Source: Phycisphaerae bacterium
GTDB taxonomy: Bacteria; Planctomycetota; Phycisphaerae; UBA1845; CAIVHJ01
Assembly: GCA_022072405.1 (NCBI GenBank)
Contig: JAJVHX010000007.1
Location: 124,001 to 188,000, forward strand
Reading direction: 5' to 3'
Length of the DNA stretch: 64,000 nucleotides
The notes beneath the pieces are model-generated. The model was not told the DNA's origin. It ran no database searches and saw nothing but the letters and a program-made list of their open reading frames with translations. Each line of letters starts with the position of its first letter. The first letter of the stretch is position 1. This document shows positions 32,614 to 41,335 of this stretch, one piece after another. The position numbers and the translations under genes are program-made.

Positions 32614-34350
32614 ATGTCCGGAAATTTTGAACAGACCAAAAATGATTTGCAACGGACTGTACGCGAGATTCTGCGGGTACTGATCCATCGGCGGTGGGCT
32701 TTTATCATACCCTTCTGCCTGGCGGCTTCGGTGGTCTTCATTGTCAGTCACCGTCTGCCACGGGTCTACAATGCCTCGACCCAGTTCAAACGCACCATTC
32801 CTTTTACCCTGTCCAAGCTGGTCAATCGGCGGGGCGGAGCGGATCCGCTGCTGCTGCTGAAGCAGTCGATGGGTAAGGACATGGTGGGCGAAGAAGCCAT
32901 GGTCGGCGTGGTGGAGCGGATGGGACGGCTGAAAGAACTGCCGCGCGATGCCGAAGGTCATCTCACGCCGGCAGCCTATCAGCAAGCCAAATCGATGGGT
33001 GATGGGTTGCGCGGGTTGCTGACCTATTATGCCATAGAAGCGACTGAGGATTTGGATGAGATCACCATCAAGGCGACCGGGGACGATCCGCAGCTGGTGG
33101 TCGATCTGGTGAATTCGGTGCGCGAAAATTACATGGCATTCAGTCGACAGCAGTTTCTGGGTATTCTGGAAAACGCCCGCGATTTCTATGATCGAGAAAT
33201 TCAGAACACCACCACCGAGATTAACAGCCTGGAAGCCAAGATTACCTCACTCGGTAATGAATATCCCTATATCACCGACAATAATCCCTCGTCAGGCAAT
33301 CTGGCCATCCTGAAGATTCGTCAGGGTACGCTGAGCGAGGAAGTGGACAAGTTGCGGCGGAATGTGCAGCAGCTGGAGACACGTCTGGCCGCCATGCCGG
33401 AACCCTTGCTGCTCAACCCCGGAGTCCAGAATTCACTCGATCCGACGCTGATCGAAACCGTGCCCGCGCTGGAAGGCGAGCGGCGACGGCTGCGGCAGTT
33501 GATCCTGCAATATCAGGATCAGCGGGCCAAACTTCGCATCGAGCGCGAGATGCGCGATGCCCACCCGGATATGCAGGCCTTGCTGCGTGCCGAACAGCAG
33601 GCCCGAGCCGACCTGCAAGCCATTGAGGATCGACTTGCCCAGCAGCAGACCGGCGTCAAGGCCTATGCGGAAGATGAGACCTCCTTCGCCCTGCTGAAAC
33701 AGAATCGCGAGCAGGTGGAGTTTGAACTGCGCACCGCCAGGAGCGATCTGGCCGCTAAGGAAAGCAGTCTGGCGAGTGCTGACGAAATGATTAATAAGCT
33801 GATCACCGATCAGGAAGTCTGCCAGGCCAAGCGCCCGGAATATCGGCAGGCGCTGCAGGATATGGATGGTGCCAAGGGTAAGCTGAAAGAAACCATCACT
33901 GATTGCGAACAACTCAAACGGATCATCGATTACGATGCCAAGGAACAGGGGATCAAGTTCGAGGTGACTACCGTTGCGGAAAGTACGGTCCGTCCGGACC
34001 AGCCGAAATCACGGACCATCCTTCTGCTTGCCCTGGGTGTGGGGCTGGCGTTTGGTGCCTGCTCGGTTTTCCTGCGGGAATTTTTCGATCATACCTTCCA
34101 TACCGCTAATGCGGTCAGCTTTTCGCTGGGCGTGCAGATACTGGAAGGGATTGATGAGATTCTGCTACCGGCGGATCGGCGGCGACAATTGCTCAAGCGG
34201 TTGGTGGCCATTCCGGTCGGCTGCCTCTTTTTCGGTATGCTGGTGACATCGGGCGGTCTGGCTTACCTGAGCATCGAGGATCCGCCGAAATTTAACAAAA
34301 TTGTGGCCAAGATGACCGCCACTTGGGACGAAATAAATAATAAAGGTTAG
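32614..34350 (+). CDS. Wzz/GNVR-type chain-length determinant
   Basis: The 578-residue inner-membrane protein has a first transmembrane helix at about 28-50 (WAFIIPFCLAASVVFIVSH). A long periplasmic coiled coil follows (SLEAKITSL, EVDKLRRNVQQLETRLAAM, EREMRDAHPDMQALLRAEQQ), then a second helix (TILLLALGVGLAFGACSVF). A third hydrophobic segment lies close to the C-terminus (RLVAIPVGCLFFGMLVTSGG). This is the topology of polysaccharide copolymerases that set polymer length and couple to tyrosine autokinases. It lacks an obvious kinase domain, which is supplied by the next gene. It begins 34 bases after the Wza-like gene. Confidence 0.87.
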   Translation: MSGNFEQTKNDLQRTVREILRVLIHRRWAFIIPFCLAASVVFIVSHRLPRVYNASTQFKRTIPFTLSKLVNRRGGADPLLLLKQSMGKDMVGEEAMVGVVERMGRLKELPRDAEGHLTPAAYQQAKSMGDGLRGLLTYYAIEATEDLDEITIKATGDDPQLVVDLVNSVRENYMAFSRQQFLGILENARDFYDREIQNTTTEINSLEAKITSLGNEYPYITDNNPSSGNLAILKIRQGTLSEEVDKLRRNVQQLETRLAAMPEPLLLNPGVQNSLDPTLIETVPALEGERRRLRQLILQYQDQRAKLRIEREMRDAHPDMQALLRAEQQARADLQAIEDRLAQQQTGVKAYAEDETSFALLKQNREQVEFELRTARSDLAAKESSLASADEMINKLITDQEVCQAKRPEYRQALQDMDGAKGKLKETITDCEQLKRIIDYDAKEQGIKFEVTTVAESTVRPDQPKSRTILLLALGVGLAFGACSVFLREFFDHTFHTANAVSFSLGVQILEGIDEILLPADRRRQLLKRLVAIPVGCLFFGMLVTSGGLAYLSIEDPPKFNKIVAKMTATWDEINNKG

Positions 34351-34402
34351 GGTCCACGCCCGCATCGGGCTGAGACCACCCCTGCATAGAAGGATCGGTC
34401 GC

Positions 34403-35320
34403 ATGGGTCTTATATCAGATGCTTTGAAACGCGCAGAACAGGAGCGACGGCGCAAGTCGGCGACGGAATCGGCCGGCGGTGCGGAGGAAGTGGCTCCGAT
34501 ATTGCCCGATGAACTGGTGGATGTGCCGGCTGGGCTGCGTGAATATCTGCCCGGCCAGAAGGATGAAGACACCACCATCATGACGCCGGATGGCAACAGC
34601 CTCGGCGACGGCCAGCGTTTCAATGTGCATCCGGCGATCGTGGCCTATCATGACAAGGCTGCGGAACTGACGGAACAGTACCGTTCGCTGCGGGCCCGGC
34701 TGACTGCGCTCAACAGCACCGGCGAAAATCAGGTGATCGCCATCACCAGCAGTATTCCCAAGGAAGGCAAGAGCGTGACCACGATGAATCTGTCGTGGGT
34801 CATGTCGGAGATTCGCCATTATCGCGTCCTGATGATCGACGGAGACTTCCGCCGCAGTTCGCTGGCCAACATGCTGGGGGTCTCGGAATATCCGGGCATC
34901 GCCGATCTGTTGCGCGGCGAAGCCACCATGGAAGAAGTCATCCGCCCGACACCCGTGCCCAACCTGTTTCTGATGAGTGCGGGCACTACGCAGGAATTCA
35001 ACGCCGCCGAACTGCTCAGCACGCAGAAAACCGCGAGCATTCTGGCGGAGGTCAAGCGTCGCTACCAGTACACCTTCATCGATACGCCGCCGGCCAGCAC
35101 CGTGTCGGATGCCAGCGTGCTGGCCCCCTGGTGTACGGGCGTGCTGTTCGTGGTGCGGATGTCGCGCACGCCCGAACCGATCGCCAAATCGACCATCCGG
35201 CTGTTGCAAGCCAACAACGTGAACATTCTCGGCTGCGTGCTGGCGGGTCACCGTGAAACCACCGGTCGGTATAAGAGCTACTACGGATACTACTACCGCT
35301 ACTACAACGAACCCTATTAA
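34403..35320 (+). CDS. CpsD/CapB-type BY tyrosine autokinase
   Basis: The 305-residue cytoplasmic kinase has a P-loop TSSIPKEGKSVTT (about 114-126) and Walker A' VLMIDGDFRRSSL (about 140). FIDTPPASTVSDASVLAPW is the Walker B region. The last 16 residues, YKSYYGYYYRYYNEPY, hold nine tyrosines and are the autophosphorylation cluster. Such kinases act with the Wzz-type protein encoded just upstream to control exopolysaccharide synthesis. The N-terminal 100 residues are polar (GLISDALKRAEQERRRK) with no membrane segment. It ends in an isolated gap of 242 bases that contains only a repeat copy. Confidence 0.93.
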   Translation: MGLISDALKRAEQERRRKSATESAGGAEEVAPILPDELVDVPAGLREYLPGQKDEDTTIMTPDGNSLGDGQRFNVHPAIVAYHDKAAELTEQYRSLRARLTALNSTGENQVIAITSSIPKEGKSVTTMNLSWVMSEIRHYRVLMIDGDFRRSSLANMLGVSEYPGIADLLRGEATMEEVIRPTPVPNLFLMSAGTTQEFNAAELLSTQKTASILAEVKRRYQYTFIDTPPASTVSDASVLAPWCTGVLFVVRMSRTPEPIAKSTIRLLQANNVNILGCVLAGHRETTGRYKSYYGYYYRYYNEPY

Positions 35321-35476
35321 CGGGTTGGCGGTATGACAATCTTGAGACCAGAGACGGGCATACGAGGAAGAGGGCGGAGGACGAAGAGAAATCATCGCCC
35401 ACCAATAATCCCGTTCTCTGGTTTCATTATTTTTTACTATATCGGGTCGATAAATAAGTGAACGGGTTTCAAAATT

Positions 35477-35506
35477 CAAAGAGCCGCAGGCTTTAGCCTG
35501 CGCGAT
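35477..35506. repeat. GCAGGCTTTAGCCTGC palindromic repeat, intergenic
   Basis: This 30-base segment is the exact reverse complement of 28618-28647 in argS. It lies in the 242-base gap between the BY-kinase and FemAB-like genes; the rest of the gap shows nothing I recognise. Confidence 0.85.
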
Positions 35507-35562
35507 GCCGATTGATGGTATTTCGTAACTGTTTCGAGTGATTCCGGCAGGATGAATGCATA

Positions 35563-36615
35563 ATGGCGGTGAAAGTTGATAGACTGGATTTTTCAGACAG
35601 CATCCAGCGGGCGGCGTGGAGCGAATATGTTGCCGCGCATCCGCAGGCGACACTGCACCATGAATTGGCCTGGGCTGATGCGATTGGGGATGTCTACGCG
35701 CATCAACCCTTCTACTATATCGCCCGACGTGGGCGTGATGTGGTGGGGGTCTTACCGCTCTTTGAAATTCGCAGCCTGCTGGCGGGGCGGATGCTGGTGA
35801 GTGTGCCCTACGGCGTATACGGCGGACCGCTGTTCGAGGATGAGGAAGCCGGTGAAGCGCTGCGGCAGGCGATGCTCACGCTGGCTGCAGAGCGGCGGGT
35901 GCGTTGCGTTGACATCCGATCAGCGGAGGCGAAATGGCCTGGTCTGACCAACATTGATCGTTACGCTGCTTTCCACAAAGCACTGCCGGAAAAAGTGGAT
36001 GAGGTGCTGGGCAGTTACCCGCGCAAGAGTCGTGCAGAAGTCCGCCACGCCCGCGACCAACACCATCTCGACGTGCGTTTCGACTCTTCGCAATTACCGC
36101 TGATCTGGAAATTGTATTCGCAGAGTATGCGCCGACTCGGTTCGCCCAATTTTCCGCGAAAATTGTTTGCAGCCTTTGTGCAGCGTTTCCCGCAGCAGCA
36201 GCTTTGCTCAGTGATCTATCGCGCCGGTCAGCCGGTGGCGGGATTGCTCAGCTTTATCTTTCGCGACACAGTGCTGCCCTTTTACAGTGGCTGTGATGAA
36301 GTACCTGCCGCTCAGACCGGTGCCAATAACTATCTGTACTTTACGTTGATGGAAGAGGCGGTGCGGCGCGGCTTACGGCGTTTTGATTTTGGCCGAACGC
36401 GCATCGATAACGCAGGTTCGTTCCATTTCAAAAAAAATCAGGGCTTCGAGCCGACACCGCTGGGCTACCAGATGTACATTCCCGCCGGCGGCGAACTGCC
36501 CAACCTGACACCCAGCAATCGCAAGTTCCACTTCGCCCAAGCCATCTGGAAAAAACTGCCTCTCTCGCTCACGCGCCCCCTGGGCAGTTGGCTCAGCGCC
36601 TCTATCCCGGGATAA
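35563..36615 (+). CDS. FemAB-like protein of the PEP-CTERM-associated type
   Basis: The 350-residue protein has the double GNAT fold of FemAB/peptidoglycan-bridge acyltransferases. Seen features are an N-terminal YIARRGRDVVGVLPLFE strand-helix, AGQPVAGLLSFIFRDTVLPF in the second lobe, and the closing GLRRFDFGRTRIDNAGSFHF followed by KKNQGFEP. These ends resemble the exosortase-system FemAB family (TIGR03019). Family members may transfer an amino acid or acyl group to a glycan or peptide precursor; the true substrate is unknown. It is convergent with the DCC-family gene, only 6 bases apart, and no terminator separates them. Confidence 0.8.
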   Translation: MAVKVDRLDFSDSIQRAAWSEYVAAHPQATLHHELAWADAIGDVYAHQPFYYIARRGRDVVGVLPLFEIRSLLAGRMLVSVPYGVYGGPLFEDEEAGEALRQAMLTLAAERRVRCVDIRSAEAKWPGLTNIDRYAAFHKALPEKVDEVLGSYPRKSRAEVRHARDQHHLDVRFDSSQLPLIWKLYSQSMRRLGSPNFPRKLFAAFVQRFPQQQLCSVIYRAGQPVAGLLSFIFRDTVLPFYSGCDEVPAAQTGANNYLYFTLMEEAVRRGLRRFDFGRTRIDNAGSFHFKKNQGFEPTPLGYQMYIPAGGELPNLTPSNRKFHFAQAIWKKLPLSLTRPLGSWLSASIPG

Positions 36616-36621
36616 GCTTGC

Positions 36622-37047
36622 CTAATCAATAAACCGCTCTTTCAGTTCTTCGATCATCATGATGCACTGATTTTTTTTCCCGAAAATACGATTTCGATTT
36701 CGTGCAATCAATTTATAAAACCAATCTCGTGTTGTTCGAGGAATCATATAGAAGATTAATAAGAGATTCCACGGAAAACCCAGACGTTGCGCAATCCATA
36801 GACTGCCGTTCGAGTGTGTCAGTATCTGTTGTTGTTCAGTCAGATAATCAGGAATGACGTATAACGTATTCAGTAAATCTGTATGAATATCGAATCGGTG
36901 TAATATCTTTTGGGCATACGGGCGCTGAATGGCTGCAAAGTGGAAACATCGGCAACGATCCTGTTGGATGATAAAGTGGACAAAACGATTACAAAGTCCA
37001 CATTCACCATCATAAAGAATCAAATCGGGTGGCGTTGTGACCGGCAT
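36622..37047 (-). CDS. DCC-family thiol-disulfide oxidoreductase-like protein (DUF393)
   Basis: The 141-residue protein begins PDLILYDGECGLCNRFVHFI, the DGxCxLC hallmark of the DCC (YuxK) family with a thioredoxin-like fold. Additional aromatic and basic residues and the C-terminal NRNRIFGKKNQ complete the family length. A redox function is presumed from the Cys pair. Its 5' end overlaps the 3' end of the epimerase gene by 38 bases, so the two are one operon. It belongs to an AT-richer block. Confidence 0.87.
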   Translation of the reverse strand: MPVTTPPDLILYDGECGLCNRFVHFIIQQDRCRCFHFAAIQRPYAQKILHRFDIHTDLLNTLYVIPDYLTEQQQILTHSNGSLWIAQRLGFPWNLLLIFYMIPRTTRDWFYKLIARNRNRIFGKKNQCIMMIEELKERFID

Positions 37048-38020
37048 TTTGTTTCTCGCCTGGAGAATAATGGTTTCGCATTGATCGATATCTTGATATC
37101 AGATCATCAGCTGCCTGCGACCAGTTCGGATAATAAAAATCGAAACCTGCTTCCAATAGCCGTCCGGGAAAGACGCGTCTGCTTTTCAGGATTAATTCCG
37201 TGTCGGTTCGTAAAAAATAAGCCCCAATTTCAGACATCCACTTCGTTGTCGGCAATCCCAGGTGGATTCCCCACGCTCGGCGTAATTCTTTCATCAATTC
37301 CTGCTGGGGTAGTGGATGAGGGGCAACGATATTGACCGGTCCGCTGAATTGTGGATGTAGAATGAGATAATCAAGTGCGCGAACAAAATCTGTACCGTGA
37401 ATCCAGGAGACATATTGTCTTCCACCGGCGATAGATCCACCCAATCCCCAGCGAGTCAATCGAAGCAACGTATCAAAAATTCCCCCACGTGATGGAGTCA
37501 TCACCATCGCGGATCGTAAGGCGATGCGACGTGTATGAGGGGTATCGATTTCCTGCAGTGCCCGTTCCCAAGCCTGAGCAATATCGACGCTGTATTTCCA
37601 ATAATCGGGTACATCCGGTTCCTGGCCGCCAATGATCCCATTGGCTTCATTATTGGGTGATCCAAAGGTATGAGCATAGATTGTGGCTGTGCTCATTTGT
37701 AGCCATAGCCGAGGAGGTTGCTGGCAATGTGAAATGGCTTGGCCGATTACTCGGGTAGAATTTGTACGCGAGTCCATCATATCCTGCAGGTTTCTGCGAG
37801 TATAACGACAATTTACACTGCGACCTGCCAGATTAATGATAGCGTCACAACCATTCAGCTCTTCAGCCCATTCACCTAGAGTGCAACCATTCCAAAAGAG
37901 CGTATGTGGATCGGTAGATTTGCTTCTGCATAGCACGATTACCTGGTGGTTGGCGGACCGATAGTGTGCGGTCAGCCACGTGCCGACCTGCCCCGTACCA
38001 CCAGCGATTAGCAGTTTCAT
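37010..38020 (-). CDS. TIGR01777-family NAD(P)-dependent epimerase
   Basis: The 336-residue protein starts with the Rossmann motif MKLLIAGGTGQVGTWLTAHY, then INLAGRSVNCRYTRRNL and an EANGIIGGQEPDVPDYWKYS segment. The C-terminal region (PVNIVAPHPLPQQELMKEL, then LKSRRVFPGRLLEAGFDFYY) contains the DUF1731-like end seen in TIGR01777 (SulA/YfcH-like) members. Substrates of these proteins are unknown. The start has GGAG 8 bases upstream. It is divergent from a TetR gene and precedes the DCC-family gene in one transcript. Codon use is AT-richer than in the flanking exopolysaccharide genes. Confidence 0.9.
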   Translation of the reverse strand: MKLLIAGGTGQVGTWLTAHYRSANHQVIVLCRSKSTDPHTLFWNGCTLGEWAEELNGCDAIINLAGRSVNCRYTRRNLQDMMDSRTNSTRVIGQAISHCQQPPRLWLQMSTATIYAHTFGSPNNEANGIIGGQEPDVPDYWKYSVDIAQAWERALQEIDTPHTRRIALRSAMVMTPSRGGIFDTLLRLTRWGLGGSIAGGRQYVSWIHGTDFVRALDYLILHPQFSGPVNIVAPHPLPQQELMKELRRAWGIHLGLPTTKWMSEIGAYFLRTDTELILKSRRVFPGRLLEAGFDFYYPNWSQAADDLISRYRSMRNHYSPGEKQNAGHNATRFDSL

Positions 38021-38068
38021 TGCCGAGGCTCCAAAACTTGAATTTATTGTGGTTTACTCATATATTTT

Positions 38069-38084
38069 AGTAAACATGTTTACT
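38069..38084. promoter_or_regulatory. Perfect 16-bp palindrome, probable TetR operator
   Basis: AGTAAACATGTTTACT is a perfect palindrome in the 86-base divergent intergenic region between the epimerase and TetR genes. A further GTTTACT half-site occurs at 38052-38058, in direct orientation. TetR proteins commonly repress themselves and the divergent gene from such sites, so this is the likely operator. Confidence 0.7.
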
Positions 38085-38106
38085 TATATTCAAGGCGGGA
38101 ATTTAA

Positions 38107-38808
38107 TTGGCGAAATTATTGAAAACAGGAAAAGCAGGACGTCCTCAAGGGGTGACAGATCATGGACTGCAAACTAGAAAACATCTCTATACCACAGCAC
38201 TGCGCTTAATGTCACGATATGGTTACGAATCAGTTACGCTGCGAATGCTTGCCGAGAAAGCCGGGGTGAGTCCAGGATTGTTATATAAACATTTTCGCAG
38301 CAAGCGGGATATTGTAATGACATTTTACGATGAGTTGTCTGTGGAGCTTGCCCAAAAAGCTAGGAAGTTGCATACCGGGAACTGGTCAAGTCGATGTATG
38401 CAGGCATTACGACTCAGTATGCGGGTATTAACTCCTCATCGGAAATTGCTTATTGGTTTAATTCCGATTTTAGTCAGTCATAGTGATGATGGACTTTTTG
38501 CATCAACAACCAGATATTCACGCGCCCGTGTTGTGGGGTTTTTTCGGTTGGCAGTCTGCAAGGCAGATGATTCGCCAGGTGCACGACAAGCTGACGCTCT
38601 GGCCCGTTGGTTCTATATGCTTCACTTGTCAATAATTCTGTGGTGGTTGCTGGACCGAAGTACTCAACAACAAGCAACAAGGAAATTATTATCGCTCATT
38701 GAAGCATTGCTCCCCATGTTTGATCTGGGATTTCAATGGCCCGGTATGGAGCGAAAACTGTTATCAGCAGATCGTTTGCTGCAACAAGCCCTATTGGGCA
38801 CCACCTAG
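38107..38808 (+). CDS. TetR/AcrR-family transcriptional regulator
   Basis: The 233-residue protein has an N-terminal helix-turn-helix: VTLRMLAEKAGVSPGLLYKH followed by FRSKRDIVMTFY. The ligand-binding C-terminal half is helical and typical in length. It starts at TTG (38107) with GGCGGGA upstream; no better start lies before the HTH. It is divergent from the TIGR01777-DCC operon, with a palindromic site between them, so it probably regulates that operon and itself. The effector is not predictable. Confidence 0.92.
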   Translation: MAKLLKTGKAGRPQGVTDHGLQTRKHLYTTALRLMSRYGYESVTLRMLAEKAGVSPGLLYKHFRSKRDIVMTFYDELSVELAQKARKLHTGNWSSRCMQALRLSMRVLTPHRKLLIGLIPILVSHSDDGLFASTTRYSRARVVGFFRLAVCKADDSPGARQADALARWFYMLHLSIILWWLLDRSTQQQATRKLLSLIEALLPMFDLGFQWPGMERKLLSADRLLQQALLGTT

Positions 38809-38908
38809 GATGTGCTCATATCCATTCCGAATTCACGTCCGATAACGCGGGGGTGGAAAGTGCGTCCGTTAAGTGGAACGGGACCGGTAATCGGTCGATG
38901 AATAGAGC

Positions 38909-40120
38909 ATGAAATCAAGCGACATCCTTATGCTCTATCATCGGTTGCCCTATCCGCCGAACAAGGGCGAGAAGATGCGGGCCTGGCAGCAGGTGCGTTA
39001 TCTGTCGGAGCGTCACCGGTTGTGGTTGGCGGCGTTTGTGGATACGGAGGAGGATTATCAGTACCTGCCGCAGTTGCGCGAACGGTGCCATCGTTTTGAG
39101 GCGGTGCCGCTGAACAAGAAACTGGCGTTGTCGCGCGGAGGATTCAACTTGCTGCGAGGTCGGACGCTGACCGAGGGCTATTACGGCTGCGAAGCGATGT
39201 GGCGGACGGTGCACCAGTGGGTGGAGGAGAAGATATTTTTCGATGCTGCCCTGGCGTTTTCGTCGAGCATGGCTCCCTATCTGGAAGAATTACCGGTCGG
39301 GAGGCGGGTGCTGGACATGAACGATCTGGACAGCGAAAAATGGCAGCGTTACGCCGCCTCGACCAGTTGGCCGATGTCCAGCCTGTTCCGTGTGGAGGCC
39401 GACCGGCTGGCCACACGCGAGCGCGAGCTGATCGCTCAGTATGATCTGACGCTGATGGTTAATGATCGTGAATGCAACCGGGTCACCGATCCGGTCCTGC
39501 GGGCCAAGGTTCAATCCTTTCACACGCCGATCGACGTGACCACTTATGACGAATTGCGGGAAGTGCATCGTGATAAGATCATCGGCTACACCGGCACGAT
39601 GGACTATAAGCCCAATATCGAAGCGGTGCTGTGGTTTGCCCGCGAGGTCTGGCCCCAGGTAAAGCAGCAACACGCGGATGCGGAATGGTGGATAGTCGGC
39701 CGCAACCCCGGCCGTGATATACAGAATCTGGCGGAGGATCCGCAGATCAAAGTAACCGGCGCAGTGCGCGATATCCGCGATTATCTGCGGCGGATGCGGG
39801 TCTATATTGCTCCGGTGCAGACCGAGCTGGGGGTGCAGACCAAAGTGCTGGAAGCGCTGGCTGCCGGCCGACCGGTGGTGATCACCACTCAGGGGCATCA
39901 GGGCATCTGGGCCGAAGACGGCCGCGATTACCTGGTGGCCGACAGGCCGCAACCCTTTGCCGAGCGGGTCTGCGATCTGCTGAATAATCATGCACGCTGC
40001 GTCGAGTTGTCGCGGGCCGGTGTTGAACTGGCCCGGCGGAATTATGGTACCGACGTGCTGATGCCGCGTTTTGAAGAACTGCTGGTCGGGGCGGTGGCGC
40101 CTCAGGGGAGTGCGGCATGA
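38909..40120 (+). CDS. GT4-type glycosyltransferase, PEP-CTERM/XrtA-associated family
   Basis: The 403-residue protein opens with ILMLYHRLPYPPNKGEKMRA, the diagnostic N-terminus of the TIGR03087 sugar transferase found in exosortase loci. The GT-B C-domain shows DKIIGYTGTMDYKPNIEAVL, VRDIRDYLRRMRVYIAP and TKVLEALAAGRPVV. It would transfer a sugar from a nucleotide donor to a lipid-linked glycan on the cytoplasmic face of the membrane. It is the first gene of a long plus-strand operon: the next start overlaps its stop (ATGA at 40117). Confidence 0.9.
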   Translation: MKSSDILMLYHRLPYPPNKGEKMRAWQQVRYLSERHRLWLAAFVDTEEDYQYLPQLRERCHRFEAVPLNKKLALSRGGFNLLRGRTLTEGYYGCEAMWRTVHQWVEEKIFFDAALAFSSSMAPYLEELPVGRRVLDMNDLDSEKWQRYAASTSWPMSSLFRVEADRLATRERELIAQYDLTLMVNDRECNRVTDPVLRAKVQSFHTPIDVTTYDELREVHRDKIIGYTGTMDYKPNIEAVLWFAREVWPQVKQQHADAEWWIVGRNPGRDIQNLAEDPQIKVTGAVRDIRDYLRRMRVYIAPVQTELGVQTKVLEALAAGRPVVITTQGHQGIWAEDGRDYLVADRPQPFAERVCDLLNNHARCVELSRAGVELARRNYGTDVLMPRFEELLVGAVAPQGSAA

Positions 40121-41313
40121 TTCGAGGCCGGAATATCATCGCCATCGCCAGTAACTGGCATTTCGATCCCACTAGCAAGCATCATGTGATGCGCATACTG
40201 GCGGAAGAAAACCATGTAGTCTGGGTCAATTATCATGGCTCACGCCGCCCGCAATTGAACAAAGGCGACCTGTCCGCCATCTGGAACAAACTGGGGCAGA
40301 TTCGCCAGGGGCCCGAACAGATTACTCCGACGCTGACGGTGCTGACCCCGCTGCTTCTACCGCTGCCAGGATCGCGCTGGGCGCGCTCTCTCAATCAGCA
40401 GCTGGTGGTTCGGCAGATACGGCGGGTGTTACGCCGACTGCCCGATCAGCCGGTGCAATTGTGGAGTTTCGCCCCGGATGTCGATTACCTGGTGGGGCGG
40501 TTCAATGAGGAACTGGACCTCTACTACTGCGTGGACGAGTTCAGTGCCTTTTCTACCTACGACGCAGCCACCATTCAACAACTGGAGAGGGCATTGATCG
40601 ACCGCTGCGATCTGGTGATTACCACCGCGCGCAACCTGCAGAACAGCAAAAGCGCCTATCACCCGCATACTTACCTGGTGAATCACGGGGTGAGTTATGA
40701 TCATTTTGCCCGAGCCATGGAACCCCAGACGGATATTCCCGAGGCGATCCGGGGTGTGCCGGCGCCGATATTCGGCTATTTCGGGATGGTCCAGGATTGG
40801 CTCGATCAGGAGTTGATCGAGGCGGTGGCCCGGCGGCACCCGGACTGGTCGTTCGTATTTCTGGGCAAGCAGGAGGTGGCCGTCGATCGCCTGCGAACTC
40901 TGCCGAATGTTCACTTATTGGGGCAGGTGAAGTTTGCCGATTTACCGGGTTACTGCAAAGCCTTTGATGTGGGTTTAATCCCCTTCAAAATCAACAATCT
41001 GACCATCAACGTGAATCCAATTAAACTGCGCGAATATCTGGCGGCGGGGCTGCCGGTGGTCAGCACTGACCTGCCCGAAGTGCGGGCTTATCGCCCTCAT
41101 GTGCTGATTGGTGAAAATGCGGAAAACTTTGAGTCGGCCTGCCGGCAGGCGTTACAGCAGCGCAGCCTTTATCATCGCCAGCAGCGACAGGCGGCGGTGC
41201 GGCATGAAACCTGGCCCGATAAAGTCCGCGAGATTGCTCACTATGTGCAGGATATTCAGGGCGAGATCCCCGCGCACCTGGCGGACCGTCATGCCCTGCT
41301 GCCCTGTAATTAA
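40117..41313 (+). CDS. GT4-type glycosyltransferase
   Basis: The 398-residue GT-B enzyme has an N-terminal domain with ASNWHFDPTSKHHVMRILA and LWSFAPDVDYLVGRF. The C-terminal donor domain shows IFGYFGMVQDWLDQELIEAV and PIKLREYLAAGLPVVSTDLP. VNHGVSYDHFARAM is the typical start of the second domain. It overlaps the previous gene by four bases (ATGA). The acceptor is unknown; the operon context places it in exopolysaccharide repeat-unit synthesis. Confidence 0.88.
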   Translation: MIRGRNIIAIASNWHFDPTSKHHVMRILAEENHVVWVNYHGSRRPQLNKGDLSAIWNKLGQIRQGPEQITPTLTVLTPLLLPLPGSRWARSLNQQLVVRQIRRVLRRLPDQPVQLWSFAPDVDYLVGRFNEELDLYYCVDEFSAFSTYDAATIQQLERALIDRCDLVITTARNLQNSKSAYHPHTYLVNHGVSYDHFARAMEPQTDIPEAIRGVPAPIFGYFGMVQDWLDQELIEAVARRHPDWSFVFLGKQEVAVDRLRTLPNVHLLGQVKFADLPGYCKAFDVGLIPFKINNLTINVNPIKLREYLAAGLPVVSTDLPEVRAYRPHVLIGENAENFESACRQALQQRSLYHRQQRQAAVRHETWPDKVREIAHYVQDIQGEIPAHLADRHALLPCN

Positions 41314-41335
41314 TCGATTCAGCAAGCGAGTGGTT

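Noticed and set aside
34415..35653. 412-codon minus-strand frame opposite the BY-kinase
   Set aside because: Crosses an intergenic repeat and the kinase gene; the product has no domain.
36616..36621. Terminator between the convergent FemAB and DCC genes
   Set aside because: The gap is only 6 bases and no stem-loop with T-run is visible on either side.
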